Assembly: GCA_040384465.1 (NCBI GenBank)
Contig: JAZKJF010000012.1
Span: forward strand, 62,001-126,000
Length of the DNA: 64,000 nt
Reading direction: 5' to 3'
Origin: UBA5078 sp040384465
GTDB lineage: Bacteria > Pseudomonadota > Gammaproteobacteria > Pseudomonadales > Pseudohongiellaceae
A model generated the notes under the pieces. It had not been told where the DNA came from. It did no database searches and saw nothing but the letters and a program-made list of their open reading frames with translations. Both the position numbers and the translations under genes were made by a program. Positions 33,585 through 40,839 of this stretch are shown in pieces; positions within the stretch are counted from its first letter, which is position 1; each line of letters begins with the position of its first letter.

Positions 33585-34088
33585 ATGAGAAAGGATTGGG
33601 AGTTTCAATACAAGGGCAACCAAATTAGGATTCAGAATCCGTTTTTCCAGAAAGCCAAACTATACATCGATGGGGATAAGAGGGATGACGATACCACAAT
33701 GTTCCCCTCAGGCAAATTTCCCAATTTGTCAGCTCGGATGGGTGATGGTTCAATCTTAGAGGTTTATGCAATATCGAAGATGTGGTCGGTGGAAATCAAA
33801 GTCCTAATCCGTTCGGATAATAGAACTGAGGTTATTTTTGATTCTCAAAATCCCCGCGCACTTTGTGGTAAAGAAGCGTGTGAAGGCAATAATTCTATGC
33901 CAAGAGAAATAAATATGATGATCCTCTGGGCTGTACTGTGCGCAGCAACGTCCCTTATATTTATAGACTCACTGATAAACACGAATGAATTTAATGCTAT
34001 TGCCATGATTGCAGTGGTCTGCACGTTATTTAGCTTTATCAGCAAGAAAATGCAGATTAGTCATCTAATTAGCCGTTCAGCTTTATAA
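33585..34088 (+). CDS. cassette-borne hypothetical membrane protein
   Basis: 167 residues. The first 110 are polar and beta-rich (WEFQYKGNQIRIQNPFFQKAKLYIDG repeats of a tubby/LURP-like feel, not assignable). Two hydrophobic helices follow (MILWAVLCAATSLIFI and IAMIAVVCTLFSFI, about 119-155), so the soluble part is anchored in the inner membrane. A strong RBS AAGGAGAT precedes the ATG. The stop TAA merges with the next attC-like site. Lower GC than the chromosome around it, consistent with acquisition. Confidence 0.6.
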   Translation: MRKDWEFQYKGNQIRIQNPFFQKAKLYIDGDKRDDDTTMFPSGKFPNLSARMGDGSILEVYAISKMWSVEIKVLIRSDNRTEVIFDSQNPRALCGKEACEGNNSMPREINMMILWAVLCAATSLIFIDSLINTNEFNAIAMIAVVCTLFSFISKKMQISHLISRSAL

Positions 34089-34138
34089 CAAGCGACTGTG
34101 ATCCCAAAAGACATTGCCGTGTCACGGCGGCGTTAAGC
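34083..34138 (+). other. attC-like recombination site
   Basis: 56 nt. It begins TTATAACAAGC, like the VCR left end, and ends GGCGTTAAGC with the core GTTAAGC (GTTRRRY, 34132-34138). The internal CTGTGA (about 34096) and TCACGG (about 34122) can pair as L''/L' arms. Length, ends and position directly after a stop codon and before the next gene all fit attC. Confidence 0.6.
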
Positions 34139-34150
34139 AAGGGAGAAACC

Positions 34151-34768
34151 GTGTTGCGCATCTCAGCCATTCTAACTTGCGCGCTGCTGGTGTTCGCTCC
34201 ATGCGCTGTGAAAGCAGATTCATGGATGCAGCCTGGAATCAAGAACTACACCTCGAAATCGGGCGACTACTCCTTTACTGTTGAGCCACTGCTGTTTGGC
34301 AGTCAGCTATTCCTTTTCAAGGAGAGGTCCACGGGACAGGCCGATGTTGGTGTCGACTCGGAGTATCCGAAAGGTCGCCTTGTTTCGCCGTCCGGTGAAG
34401 TACTGTGGGAGCGAAAACTCGTCAATGAGGTTTCTCATGTCAGTGCGCTCGTGTCTGCTGACGGGCGTTTTGTAGTCACGTTCGACAACTGGTTCTCGAT
34501 CGGCTACGGCTCCGATGTAGTGGTTATCTACGGACAATCGGGTCAGTTGATCCGAAAACTCTCGCTGGGAGACATAGTCGGGCCCTGGCGGGTATCGGAT
34601 TTCTCAGGATCCATTGGATCAAGATGGTGGTCTGGCGAGCATCAGTTCGAGTCAGAAGAGTTCCTTTCTCTCTGTGTTTTGGCAGAAGGGTCTGATTTCC
34701 TCAGTGGTGAACCGAAGTTCGAATCTATCAGGGTCAGGCTCGAAGACGGTGCGGTTGTAGCGCAGTGA
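34151..34768 (+). CDS. cassette-borne hypothetical secreted protein
   Basis: 205 residues starting with GTG, GGGAGA 6 nt upstream. The signal peptide (ILTCALLVFAPCAVKAD) predicts periplasmic export. The rest is short beta strands with SADGRFVVTFDNW and VVVIYGQSGQLIRKLSL, repetitive in a propeller-like way; no family recognised. It begins 12 nt after the attC-like site. After its stop, GAAC-N5-GCTCAAGCCG could be a decayed third site, but this is too weak to call. Confidence 0.6.
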   Translation: MLRISAILTCALLVFAPCAVKADSWMQPGIKNYTSKSGDYSFTVEPLLFGSQLFLFKERSTGQADVGVDSEYPKGRLVSPSGEVLWERKLVNEVSHVSALVSADGRFVVTFDNWFSIGYGSDVVVIYGQSGQLIRKLSLGDIVGPWRVSDFSGSIGSRWWSGEHQFESEEFLSLCVLAEGSDFLSGEPKFESIRVRLEDGAVVAQ

Positions 34769-34856
34769 ACCTGTGCTCAAGCCGTCTGAACTTCCGCGTC
34801 AGAACGACCACATCAAACCAACGAAAAGCCAGCCAATGCCACATCCGCAGAGATTG

Positions 34857-34934
34857 ATTCGGCATTTGGCTAAGCCAAATACCTCACCCTCCGGGCAGCC
34901 TGCGGCTGTCCAAAACGCTGCGCGTTTTGTCGAA
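34857..34934. repeat. multi-hairpin element, copy A, next to tRNA-Arg
   Basis: 78 nt bounded by ATTCG and TCGAA. It holds four consecutive short hairpins: ATTTGGCT-A-AGCCAAAT, CCC-TCC-GGG, AGCC-TGC-GGCT and AAAACGC-TGC-GCGTTTT. Copy B (35173-35251) has the same order with different stem bases that still pair. The left flank CCGCAGAGATT resembles CCGGAGAGATT of the intact tRNA 3' end. Confidence 0.75.
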
Positions 34935-34964
34935 CTAGGGAGTTCGATCTTCCGGGAAGCCAAA

Positions 34965-34995
34965 TAAAAAAGCCCACGTAAAGTGGGCTGTTTTA
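34965..34995 (-). terminator. terminator of the tRNA-Arg gene
   Basis: Minus strand AGCCCAC-loop-GTGGGCT (arms 34971-34977 and 34983-34989) followed by T6, starting about 9 nt after the tRNA CCA end. Confidence 0.85.
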
Positions 34996-34997
34996 TT

Positions 34998-35074
34998 TGG
35001 TGCACCCGGAGAGATTCGAACTCCCGACCAAGTGGTTCGAAGCCACCTACTCTATCCAGCTGAGCTACGGATGC
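34998..35074 (-). tRNA. tRNA-Arg (anticodon UCG)
   Basis: Read on the minus strand, 77 nt with encoded CCA. Acceptor GCATCCG pairs with CGGGTGC; the D arm has AGCTCAGCTGGATAGAG; the anticodon arm GGTGG-CTTCGAA-CCACT gives anticodon TCG (CGA codons, Arg); the T arm contains GTTCGAATC. All arms pair normally, so this copy should be functional. A terminator follows. The 5' portion and its upstream sequence are duplicated 231 nt away. Confidence 0.93.
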
Positions 35075-35164
35075 GTGCGGCCGGGATTATATAGAACTCT
35101 TTCCGGGTGGTCACCCACAAATCCAGTCTAAGACTTCGATGTGAGCTAAGAGGGCTGAGGGGGA

Positions 35165-35305
35165 GAGATTGGATTCGAAATCTGGCTAAGCCAGATTCCT
35201 CACCCCTGCGGGGCAGCCTCCGGCTGTCCTGCGCGCTACGCGCTTGTCGAACTCCCGACCAAGTGGTTCGAAGCCACCTACTCTATCCAGCTGAGCTACG
35301 GATGC
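35165..35305 (-). pseudogene. tRNA-Arg pseudogene interrupted in the T arm
   Basis: The 5' 59 nt (35247-35305) equal the intact tRNA. At TCGAA in the T loop the sequence passes into the multi-hairpin element (to 35173) and then resumes with AGAGATT/GGAGAG-like tRNA 3' sequence (35164-35172). The acceptor 3' strand beyond GGAGAG is not conserved, so no cloverleaf can form. Confidence 0.75.
35173..35251. repeat. multi-hairpin element, copy B, inside the tRNA-Arg pseudogene
   Basis: 79 nt bounded by ATTCGAA and TCGAA, a probable target duplication of the T-loop sequence. Hairpins: AATCTGGCT-A-AGCCAGATT, CCCC-TGC-GGGG, AGCC-TCC-GGCT and GCGCG-CTA-CGCGC. Compared with copy A, stem changes are paired (for example T-A to C-G in the first stem), and the loops stay at 1 or 3 nt. 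Confidence 0.78.
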
Positions 35306-35336
35306 GTGCGGCCGGGATTATAGACATCTGGAGCAG

Positions 35337-36920
35337 TCACTCCACCCGCGCCCCGCGCACATCCGCGCTGAACTGGCCGGCCGCTGGCAAGGCACCTGCC
35401 TGGAAGCCGATGGTCGAATCCAGCTCACCGCCCTGCCCGGCCGCCATCTGCGGGATGACCACGCTGCGGCTGACCAACTGACCACCGACGATGGCGCGGA
35501 ACTCCACGGTGACATCGCTCACGGGCACTGGCGAGGTGTTCTGCACTCTCGCCACCAGACGGCCCGCCTGGTTGATGTAGGCCTGGGCGCTGACGTACTG
35601 CGCCGGGTTGTCGGCGATATCGAGACGGACATAGGCGGCGCGGGATTGTTCGCCGACCAGCCCTTGTGCACTTGCCGCCATGCCGAAGTATTCCTTGGCG
35701 GCGACGCGGTCGTTGTTCTCCAGCGCGAGCGTACCGAGCTCGTTCATGGCCAGCGCGGTGGGCAGCAGTTTGATGCTGGCCTGCAGATCTTCGTTGGCAC
35801 GTGCCCGCTGGCCCTGTCTGGCAAAGGCAACGCCACGGCCGAGGTAGTAATCGTAGTAGTTGGGGTCACGGCTGATGGCCGCATCGTAGCCAGTGACGGC
35901 CGCTTCATAGCGGCGCTGATAGATCATGATGTCAGCCTGCAGGCCATGAAAGCGCGCCTCATTGGGCACCATGCTCAGGGCAGTGTCGAGCTTGCGGGAG
36001 GCTTCTTCCAGCTTGTCTTCGCCGACCAGTTTTTCGGCTTCGTCGAAGGCGTCGTACGCGGGTTTGGTCTCGCGCAGGAAGGCGGTGGCTTCCTGATAGC
36101 GCGCTTCGCCCAGGTCACCACCGGCGCGGCCCTCGGCGCGCAGTTGCGCGATCAGTGCGCGGTTATTGTCGACCCGTTCCTGTGAGGGCGGGTGGCTCGC
36201 AAACAGGCCATCGAGCCAGTTGCTTTGACGCCCTTCCGAGAGCCGCACAAAGGTTTCCTGCAGGCTGATGGCGGCAGCCGGGTCATAGCCCGCGTCGACC
36301 ATGTAACGAATGCCATAGGCGTCGGACTCGCGTTCAGCCTCGCGTCCGTAGCGTTGCGTCACCAGTTGCGCGCCAAGCTGAGCGCCGCCGACGATGTAAT
36401 CTGCATAATCTGAACCTTGTGCCGCAACAGCGCCGATCACCATGGCGCCCTGCAGCAACATGCCACGCTCCATGGCCTGGGCGCCGTGGCGGGCAGCGGC
36501 GTGCACGATCTCATGGCCCAGCACTGCGGCCAGTTCGGCCTCATTAGTCAGCTCCACCAGCAGGCCGCGGTTGACAGCGATCTTGCCACCGGGCAAGGCC
36601 CAGGCATTGGGGACGGAGTTGTTGAGGACGACAAATTCGTAGGGCAGTTGTCTGTCACTGACAGCGACAAGGCGATTGCCCACCTGCTGCACATAGGCAC
36701 TCAGTGCGCGATCGACACTGAACTGGCCACCCTGGCTCTGCTGGGAGGGAGTGTACTGCTCCTGCCCGATGGCGACCTCACGCTGCTCGGAGATAAAGCC
36801 CAACTCACGCTGACCGGTTACCGGGTTGACGGCGCACCCTGCGATTGTCAAAAGCCCCAGCCACATGGCTGACAGGAGCACTCTGGTTTTGACTTGTCGT
36901 GTGACGTAAAAGCGCTTCAT
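35337..36920 (-). CDS. M48-family metallopeptidase lipoprotein with TPR-like C-terminal half (BepA-like)
   Basis: 527 residues. Lipobox LTIAGC with Cys29. The peptidase M48 domain contains HEIVHAAARH (zinc HExxH at 136-140) and the third ligand in GREAERESDAYG (about 195-206). After about 290, helical tetratricopeptide-like repeats (YEAAVTGYDAAISRDPNYYDYYLGRGVAFARQGQ) and a final beta domain follow. BepA-type proteins survey outer-membrane protein assembly in the periplasm. The ATG at 36920 is the natural start. It is monocistronic, directly next to the broken tRNA-Arg, which lies beyond its 3' end. Confidence 0.88.
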   Translation of the reverse strand: MKRFYVTRQVKTRVLLSAMWLGLLTIAGCAVNPVTGQRELGFISEQREVAIGQEQYTPSQQSQGGQFSVDRALSAYVQQVGNRLVAVSDRQLPYEFVVLNNSVPNAWALPGGKIAVNRGLLVELTNEAELAAVLGHEIVHAAARHGAQAMERGMLLQGAMVIGAVAAQGSDYADYIVGGAQLGAQLVTQRYGREAERESDAYGIRYMVDAGYDPAAAISLQETFVRLSEGRQSNWLDGLFASHPPSQERVDNNRALIAQLRAEGRAGGDLGEARYQEATAFLRETKPAYDAFDEAEKLVGEDKLEEASRKLDTALSMVPNEARFHGLQADIMIYQRRYEAAVTGYDAAISRDPNYYDYYLGRGVAFARQGQRARANEDLQASIKLLPTALAMNELGTLALENNDRVAAKEYFGMAASAQGLVGEQSRAAYVRLDIADNPAQYVSAQAYINQAGRLVARVQNTSPVPVSDVTVEFRAIVGGQLVSRSVVIPQMAAGQGGELDSTIGFQAGALPAAGQFSADVRGARVE

Positions 36921-37086
36921 GATGACCTCGGCGATAAAGTAGCAATGTCGTGTCCACAGGCTGAACTGGCGGTCATTTTACAGCGTTTCCATCGTGCTGA
37001 CTGTACAGCAAAGCACATTACAGATCGGCGAAAATGCGAAATTGCGCTATCCTCAATAGCAGGATCACAACCACAAGGGAATCCCC

Positions 37087-37653
37087 ATGACGACGCGCTG
37101 CAAGTGGCCAGGCAACGACCCGCTGTATATCGAATACCATGACAAGGAATGGGGTGTGCCCCTGCACGACGAGCGCGCGCTGTTCGAATTTCTCTGCCTC
37201 GAATGCCAGCAGGCAGGGTTGAGCTGGATCACCGTGCTGCGCAAACGGGAGAATTATCGCCGCGCCTTCCATAATTTCGAGCCCGAAGCGGTCGCCAGCA
37301 TGACGGACGACACCATAGAAGCGCTGTTGCTGGACGCGGGCCTGATTCGCAATCGTCTGAAACTTTATGCCATGCGCAGCAATGCGATTGCTTTTCTCTC
37401 GGTGCAGAAGGAGTTCGGGTCGTTTGACAACTACATGTGGTCATTCGTCAACGGCAAAACCATCGACGGCAAACGCACCGGCATGGGCGATATCCCCGCC
37501 ACTACGCCCGAGAGCGATGCCATGTCGAAGGATCTGAAGAAGCGTGGCTTCAAGTTTGTGGGGTCGACAATCTGTTATGCCCACATGCAGGCAACGGGGA
37601 TGGTGAACGATCACGTCCACGAGTGCTTCCGCTATCGTGAGCTTACGTCTTAG
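37087..37653 (+). CDS. tag: DNA-3-methyladenine glycosylase I
   Basis: 188 residues, normal for Tag, which removes 3-methyladenine from DNA in base-excision repair. Conserved features: CKWPGNDPLYIEYHDKEWGVP at the N-terminus (zinc Cys5 and His18), LECQQAGLSWITVLRKRENYRRAF, and the C-terminal zinc ligands in NDHVHECFRY. ATG at 37087 with AAGGGA upstream. Stands alone; convergent with the receiver-like gene. Confidence 0.94.
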   Translation: MTTRCKWPGNDPLYIEYHDKEWGVPLHDERALFEFLCLECQQAGLSWITVLRKRENYRRAFHNFEPEAVASMTDDTIEALLLDAGLIRNRLKLYAMRSNAIAFLSVQKEFGSFDNYMWSFVNGKTIDGKRTGMGDIPATTPESDAMSKDLKKRGFKFVGSTICYAHMQATGMVNDHVHECFRYRELTS

Positions 37654-37668
37654 CAGGAATCGAGCCCT

Positions 37669-38157
37669 CTAATCTTCGAGGGCTGCACTCTCAAATTGCT
37701 CGATGGCCAGGCGGTTCAATTCCACTGCTTTCTGCTGATAGATAATCTGCTGCAACAGTGGCAATAACGAGTCGCGGAAACTGTCGCGATGCAGGTAAGC
37801 GCAGACCGCACCATCATTGGCATCCAAGGCGCGCTTCTTCAGGTCCGCCCGATGATCCTCTGTGACGATGACGACCGGCGTAGCGGAGCGCAGCGGACTC
37901 TTTTTCTCGATCTCCCGCAAATGATAGAGGAACTGGTCACGAGGTTTCTTGTGATTGTTCCAGCCGGTAATGACACAGGAGAGCTTGTTGGTTAGCATCC
38001 CGAAGCCGCGATCATACTGCTTGATCGCGTCCATGGCGTTGGACTCGTTGTAAGTATTGATACTGGTGTAGAGGCCGGTATTACCGATCTCGGCAGCGAT
38101 CTCATCGACCAGTCTGTGGTCGAGATCGTATATCAGGATTACGGGTTTGAAGCTCAT
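37669..38157 (-). CDS. CheY-like receiver-related protein
   Basis: 162 residues. VILIYDLDHRLVDEIAAEIGNTG resembles a receiver beta1-alpha1, VITGWNN the phospho-acceptor strand (Thr/Gly where the usual Asp is expected), and TPVVIVTEDHRADLKKRALDANDGAVCAYLHRDSFRDSLL the Thr/Lys half. A missing acceptor Asp would make it a pseudo-receiver. An output domain is absent; the C-terminal helix (QKAVELNRLAIEQFESAA) might dimerise. It starts 17 nt after the SDR gene ends, so the two may be co-transcribed. Confidence 0.55.
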   Translation of the reverse strand: MSFKPVILIYDLDHRLVDEIAAEIGNTGLYTSINTYNESNAMDAIKQYDRGFGMLTNKLSCVITGWNNHKKPRDQFLYHLREIEKKSPLRSATPVVIVTEDHRADLKKRALDANDGAVCAYLHRDSFRDSLLPLLQQIIYQQKAVELNRLAIEQFESAALED

Positions 38158-38174
38158 TCAATGCTCTCTCCAGA

Positions 38175-38900
38175 TCAGCGCAGCAGCTGACCACCATCGA
38201 CATCGACCGTGGTGCCTGTAGCATAGCCATTCTGCATCAGGTAAATCAATGCGCTGGCTACTTCTTCAGGACGTCCGACACGTTCGACCAGCTGCCCTTT
38301 GACCATCGCCGCAACGCGCTCGGCACGCTGGTCGCCCATCCAGTCAAACAAAGCTGTATCGATAATACCGGGAGACACCACATTCACGCGGATGGGGGCC
38401 ATCTCGGTGGCCAAAGCGCGCACTAATGTCTCGACCGCTGCCCCCACACAACTGAGTGCTGAGCTGTTAGCTTTGATCTTGCGGGCTGGGGCGCCGCTGA
38501 CGAGGGTGATGGAGCCATCTTTTGCAACAAAGGGCGCGCCGGTACGCACAACCTTGGCGTATCCCCACAGCTTCCCAAAGGCGTCCTTAAACTGGTCTTC
38601 GGTCTGTTCTATGAAGGGCTTCAATGTGCGAGTGCCCCCTGTCGCAGCGGAAACCAGGTGGTCGATCACACCGGCGGCGCGAAACACTGCGAGCAGACTG
38701 TCCTGATCATGGGTGTCAGCCTTCATAATGACAACGCGGTCACCGGCAATGCGCTTCGCACTTTCCACGTGTTCGTCGGAACGCCCGGCAGCCCAGACCC
38801 GTGCCCCCAGCTCGCTTGCCGCCAAGGCTGTCGCTAACCCGATACCGGATGTGCCGCCGATCACCACTACGTTTTTTCCCGCCAGTTTGTTCATGCTCAT
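38175..38900 (-). CDS. SDR-fold protein lacking the catalytic Tyr/Lys
   Basis: 241 residues. Rossmann motif GGTSGIG (15-21) and SDR C-terminal motifs VNVVSPGIIDT and TTVDVDGGQLLR are good. However, where classical SDRs have S...YxxxK, this protein has LVSGAPARKIKANSSALSCVGAA, with Ser but no Tyr and no Lys at the right spacing. A related subgroup of SDRs also lacks them. NAD(P) binding is likely; oxidoreduction is uncertain. GGAG lies 10 nt before the ATG at 38900. Confidence 0.82.
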   Translation of the reverse strand: MSMNKLAGKNVVVIGGTSGIGLATALAASELGARVWAAGRSDEHVESAKRIAGDRVVIMKADTHDQDSLLAVFRAAGVIDHLVSAATGGTRTLKPFIEQTEDQFKDAFGKLWGYAKVVRTGAPFVAKDGSITLVSGAPARKIKANSSALSCVGAAVETLVRALATEMAPIRVNVVSPGIIDTALFDWMGDQRAERVAAMVKGQLVERVGRPEEVASALIYLMQNGYATGTTVDVDGGQLLR

Positions 38901-39036
38901 CTGCTCGCTCCAGCCCTTTCCAATGAGGATTCAAAGGCCGAGGATGGTAGCATAATTTCCAGAGCAGACTTTACCGGGGGCGGCAGAACTGGCATGGTAG
39001 ACGGCAATGAATTCGAACTCACAGCAGGAGAGTGAT

Positions 39037-39354
39037 ATGTACAAAAATCTGATGATGATCGGCCTCTGCACAACGTTGAGCGCCTGTGGTACCTGGGTGC
39101 AGGTCACTGCCGCAGGGCGATTGGTGACGGTTGCCACACCGGCTGAAGTGGCCAGTTGCACGCGTGTCGGTTCCAGCACCGCGAATGCGATCAGTGAGAT
39201 CGCCTTCGTAGAGCGCGGCAGTGCCAAGCTGCAGACTGAACTCATCGATCTGGCCAGAAACGAGGCCGGCGACATGGGCGGCAACAGAATCGTTCCAGAA
39301 ACTCCGATCACCGATGGTCGCCAGACCTTTGGCGTGTATCGCTGCGGTCTCTGA
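39037..39354 (+). CDS. DUF4156 lipoprotein
   Basis: 105 residues from the ATG at 39037 (AGGAGAG upstream; an earlier ATG at 39007 has none). Lipobox TLSACG gives a lipid-modified Cys at about residue 17. The body contains ASCTRVGSS, LARNEAGDMGGNRIVPE and a final YRC, typical of DUF4156, a small family of outer-membrane lipoproteins of unknown role. It ends 41 nt before the convergent symporter gene, with a hairpin between. Confidence 0.82.
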   Translation: MYKNLMMIGLCTTLSACGTWVQVTAAGRLVTVATPAEVASCTRVGSSTANAISEIAFVERGSAKLQTELIDLARNEAGDMGGNRIVPETPITDGRQTFGVYRCGL

Positions 39355-39370
39355 TATCACTCTTCATACG

Positions 39371-39390
39371 GGGACGATGCAAATCGTCCC
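39371..39390. terminator. hairpin between convergent genes
   Basis: GGGACGAT-GCAA-ATCGTCCC is a perfect 8-bp stem with a GNRA-like tetraloop midway between the DUF4156 and symporter stops. No T-tract follows, so it may only be a weak terminator or an RNA-stabilising end. Confidence 0.5.
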
Positions 39391-39395
39391 TGGCT

Positions 39396-40640
39396 TCAGC
39401 GCTTCTGTGCTTGCTCCAGCACACTCAAATCCAACTCCCCTTCCGATTTCCCAACCACCATCGCCACAGAAAGGTCACTGGTTACATTGACGCAGGTTCG
39501 CACCATGTCCAGCGGTCGGTCGAAGGGAATAATGAAACCGATCACTATCGCAATCTGTTCCGGGCTGACACCGACGGTACTCATCACCGCAGCCATGAGA
39601 AACAATGATGCTCCCGGGACTCCCGCAGTGCCCACCGCGACGAGCGTGGCGGAGACCACAATCATCAGATAATCCAACATGTTCAGATCGATGCCAAACG
39701 CCTGTGTCGCAAAAACGGTCACGATGGCGACATAAAGAGCGGTGCCATCCATGCTGATGGTTGCTCCCATAGGAATCGTGGTCCTGGCAAGCAGCGAACT
39801 TACGCCGAGTTTATTTTCTGCCACGGAGATTGTGACTGGCAAAGTGGCAGAACTGGATGACGTTGAAAACGCCACCAACATGGCTTCGCGGGAGCCCCGA
39901 AAAAACGCCAATGGCGAGACCCCGACAAAAAATTTGACGAGCGCACCATGCACCAGTAACAGATGCAACACACAACCTGCCACCACGGCGAACGCCAGCC
40001 GGACCACATCCAGCAGTGCCATGACACCTTGGGTACCAGAAACCCAGGCAATCAATGCAAAGACTCCGAACGGCGCTACTTCCATCACCCAGCCGGTTAT
40101 TTTCAACATCACTTCGGAGACAGCATCCATCAACTGAGGAATCGGTTTTGCTTTTTCCCCCAGAAGCAAGGTCGCTACTCCAAACAGGACTGCAAAAAAG
40201 ATAATCGCCATCATGTCCCCGTTGGCGAGAGCGGCCACCGGGTTTCTGGGGACGATGTTCATCATCTGCTGCGTCAGGGGGACAGGTTCCTGCAGAACCT
40301 GGGGAATCGCATTGGAGAGGTCGACATCCACACCGGGCTGTAACCAGACTGCGAGCACCAGCCCCACAACAATCGCAATCATCGTAGTTATCAGGTACAG
40401 CGCGAGCGTCTTCACTCCCAGTGACCCGAGTTTCTGTGGATCTCCCATTGAGATAATGCCGGCAACCAGTGTGAAGAAAACCAGTGGCACTACTACCATG
40501 CTGATCAAACGCACAAAGAGATCACCAACCCATTTGATAGCAATAGCCCCTTCACCCCAGATACTGCCAACAATAATCCCCAGCACCAGAGCAATCAGAA
40601 TCCGTTTCCAGAGAGCTGTTTCGAACCACTTTTGCATCAT
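39396..40640 (-). CDS. dicarboxylate/amino acid:cation symporter (DAACS family)
   Basis: 414 residues with eight helices and two re-entrant hairpins of the GltP/DctA fold. Signatures: FSTSSSSATLPVT (serine-rich HP1), MGATISMDGTALYVAIVTVFATQAFGI (helix 7, the NMDGT-type motif here as SMDGT), VGTAGVPGASLFLMAAVM (HP2) and DRPLDMVRTCVNVTSD (helix 8). It takes up glutamate, aspartate or C4-dicarboxylates with Na+ or H+. The helix 8 Arg in MVRTCVNVTSD supports acidic amino acids or dicarboxylates. Monocistronic. Confidence 0.92.
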   Translation of the reverse strand: MMQKWFETALWKRILIALVLGIIVGSIWGEGAIAIKWVGDLFVRLISMVVVPLVFFTLVAGIISMGDPQKLGSLGVKTLALYLITTMIAIVVGLVLAVWLQPGVDVDLSNAIPQVLQEPVPLTQQMMNIVPRNPVAALANGDMMAIIFFAVLFGVATLLLGEKAKPIPQLMDAVSEVMLKITGWVMEVAPFGVFALIAWVSGTQGVMALLDVVRLAFAVVAGCVLHLLLVHGALVKFFVGVSPLAFFRGSREAMLVAFSTSSSSATLPVTISVAENKLGVSSLLARTTIPMGATISMDGTALYVAIVTVFATQAFGIDLNMLDYLMIVVSATLVAVGTAGVPGASLFLMAAVMSTVGVSPEQIAIVIGFIIPFDRPLDMVRTCVNVTSDLSVAMVVGKSEGELDLSVLEQAQKR

Positions 40641-40839
40641 GCCGATTTCCCCGAAATTACTGACTGGGCATTGCCCAGAGCGCTGTGTTTTTAAGCTTCA
40701 CATGGGTTTGGAGACTATAGAAAAAGGCTTGGGAGTGCCAATATTTTATGGCTTCAGGGAAAGGTCAAAACGCGGCAAATATGCGACAATGCGCGCCCAC
40801 TTCAACCGGCTCTACTGACCGTAAAGACAGGCTACGCGT

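Larger units (their letters stand above)
35016..35322. repeat. 76-bp perfect direct repeat spanning tRNA-Arg 5' part and upstream sequence
   Basis: Positions 35016-35091 and 35247-35322 are identical: T-arm TCGAAC through the tRNA 5' end and 17 nt of upstream DNA (GTGCGGCCGGGATTATA). The repeats diverge sharply at both ends. It marks a duplication or insertion event at the tRNA locus. Confidence 0.9.

Noticed and set aside
34769..34856. Third attC site after the secreted cassette protein
   Set aside because: GAAC-N5-GCTCAAGCCG is suggestive of a left half, but no right-end GTTRRRY core follows before the tRNA-linked element.
36921..37086. LexA box upstream of tag
   Set aside because: ACTGTACAGC near 37002-37011 has CTGT and ACAG directly adjacent, not the spacing of a LexA box.
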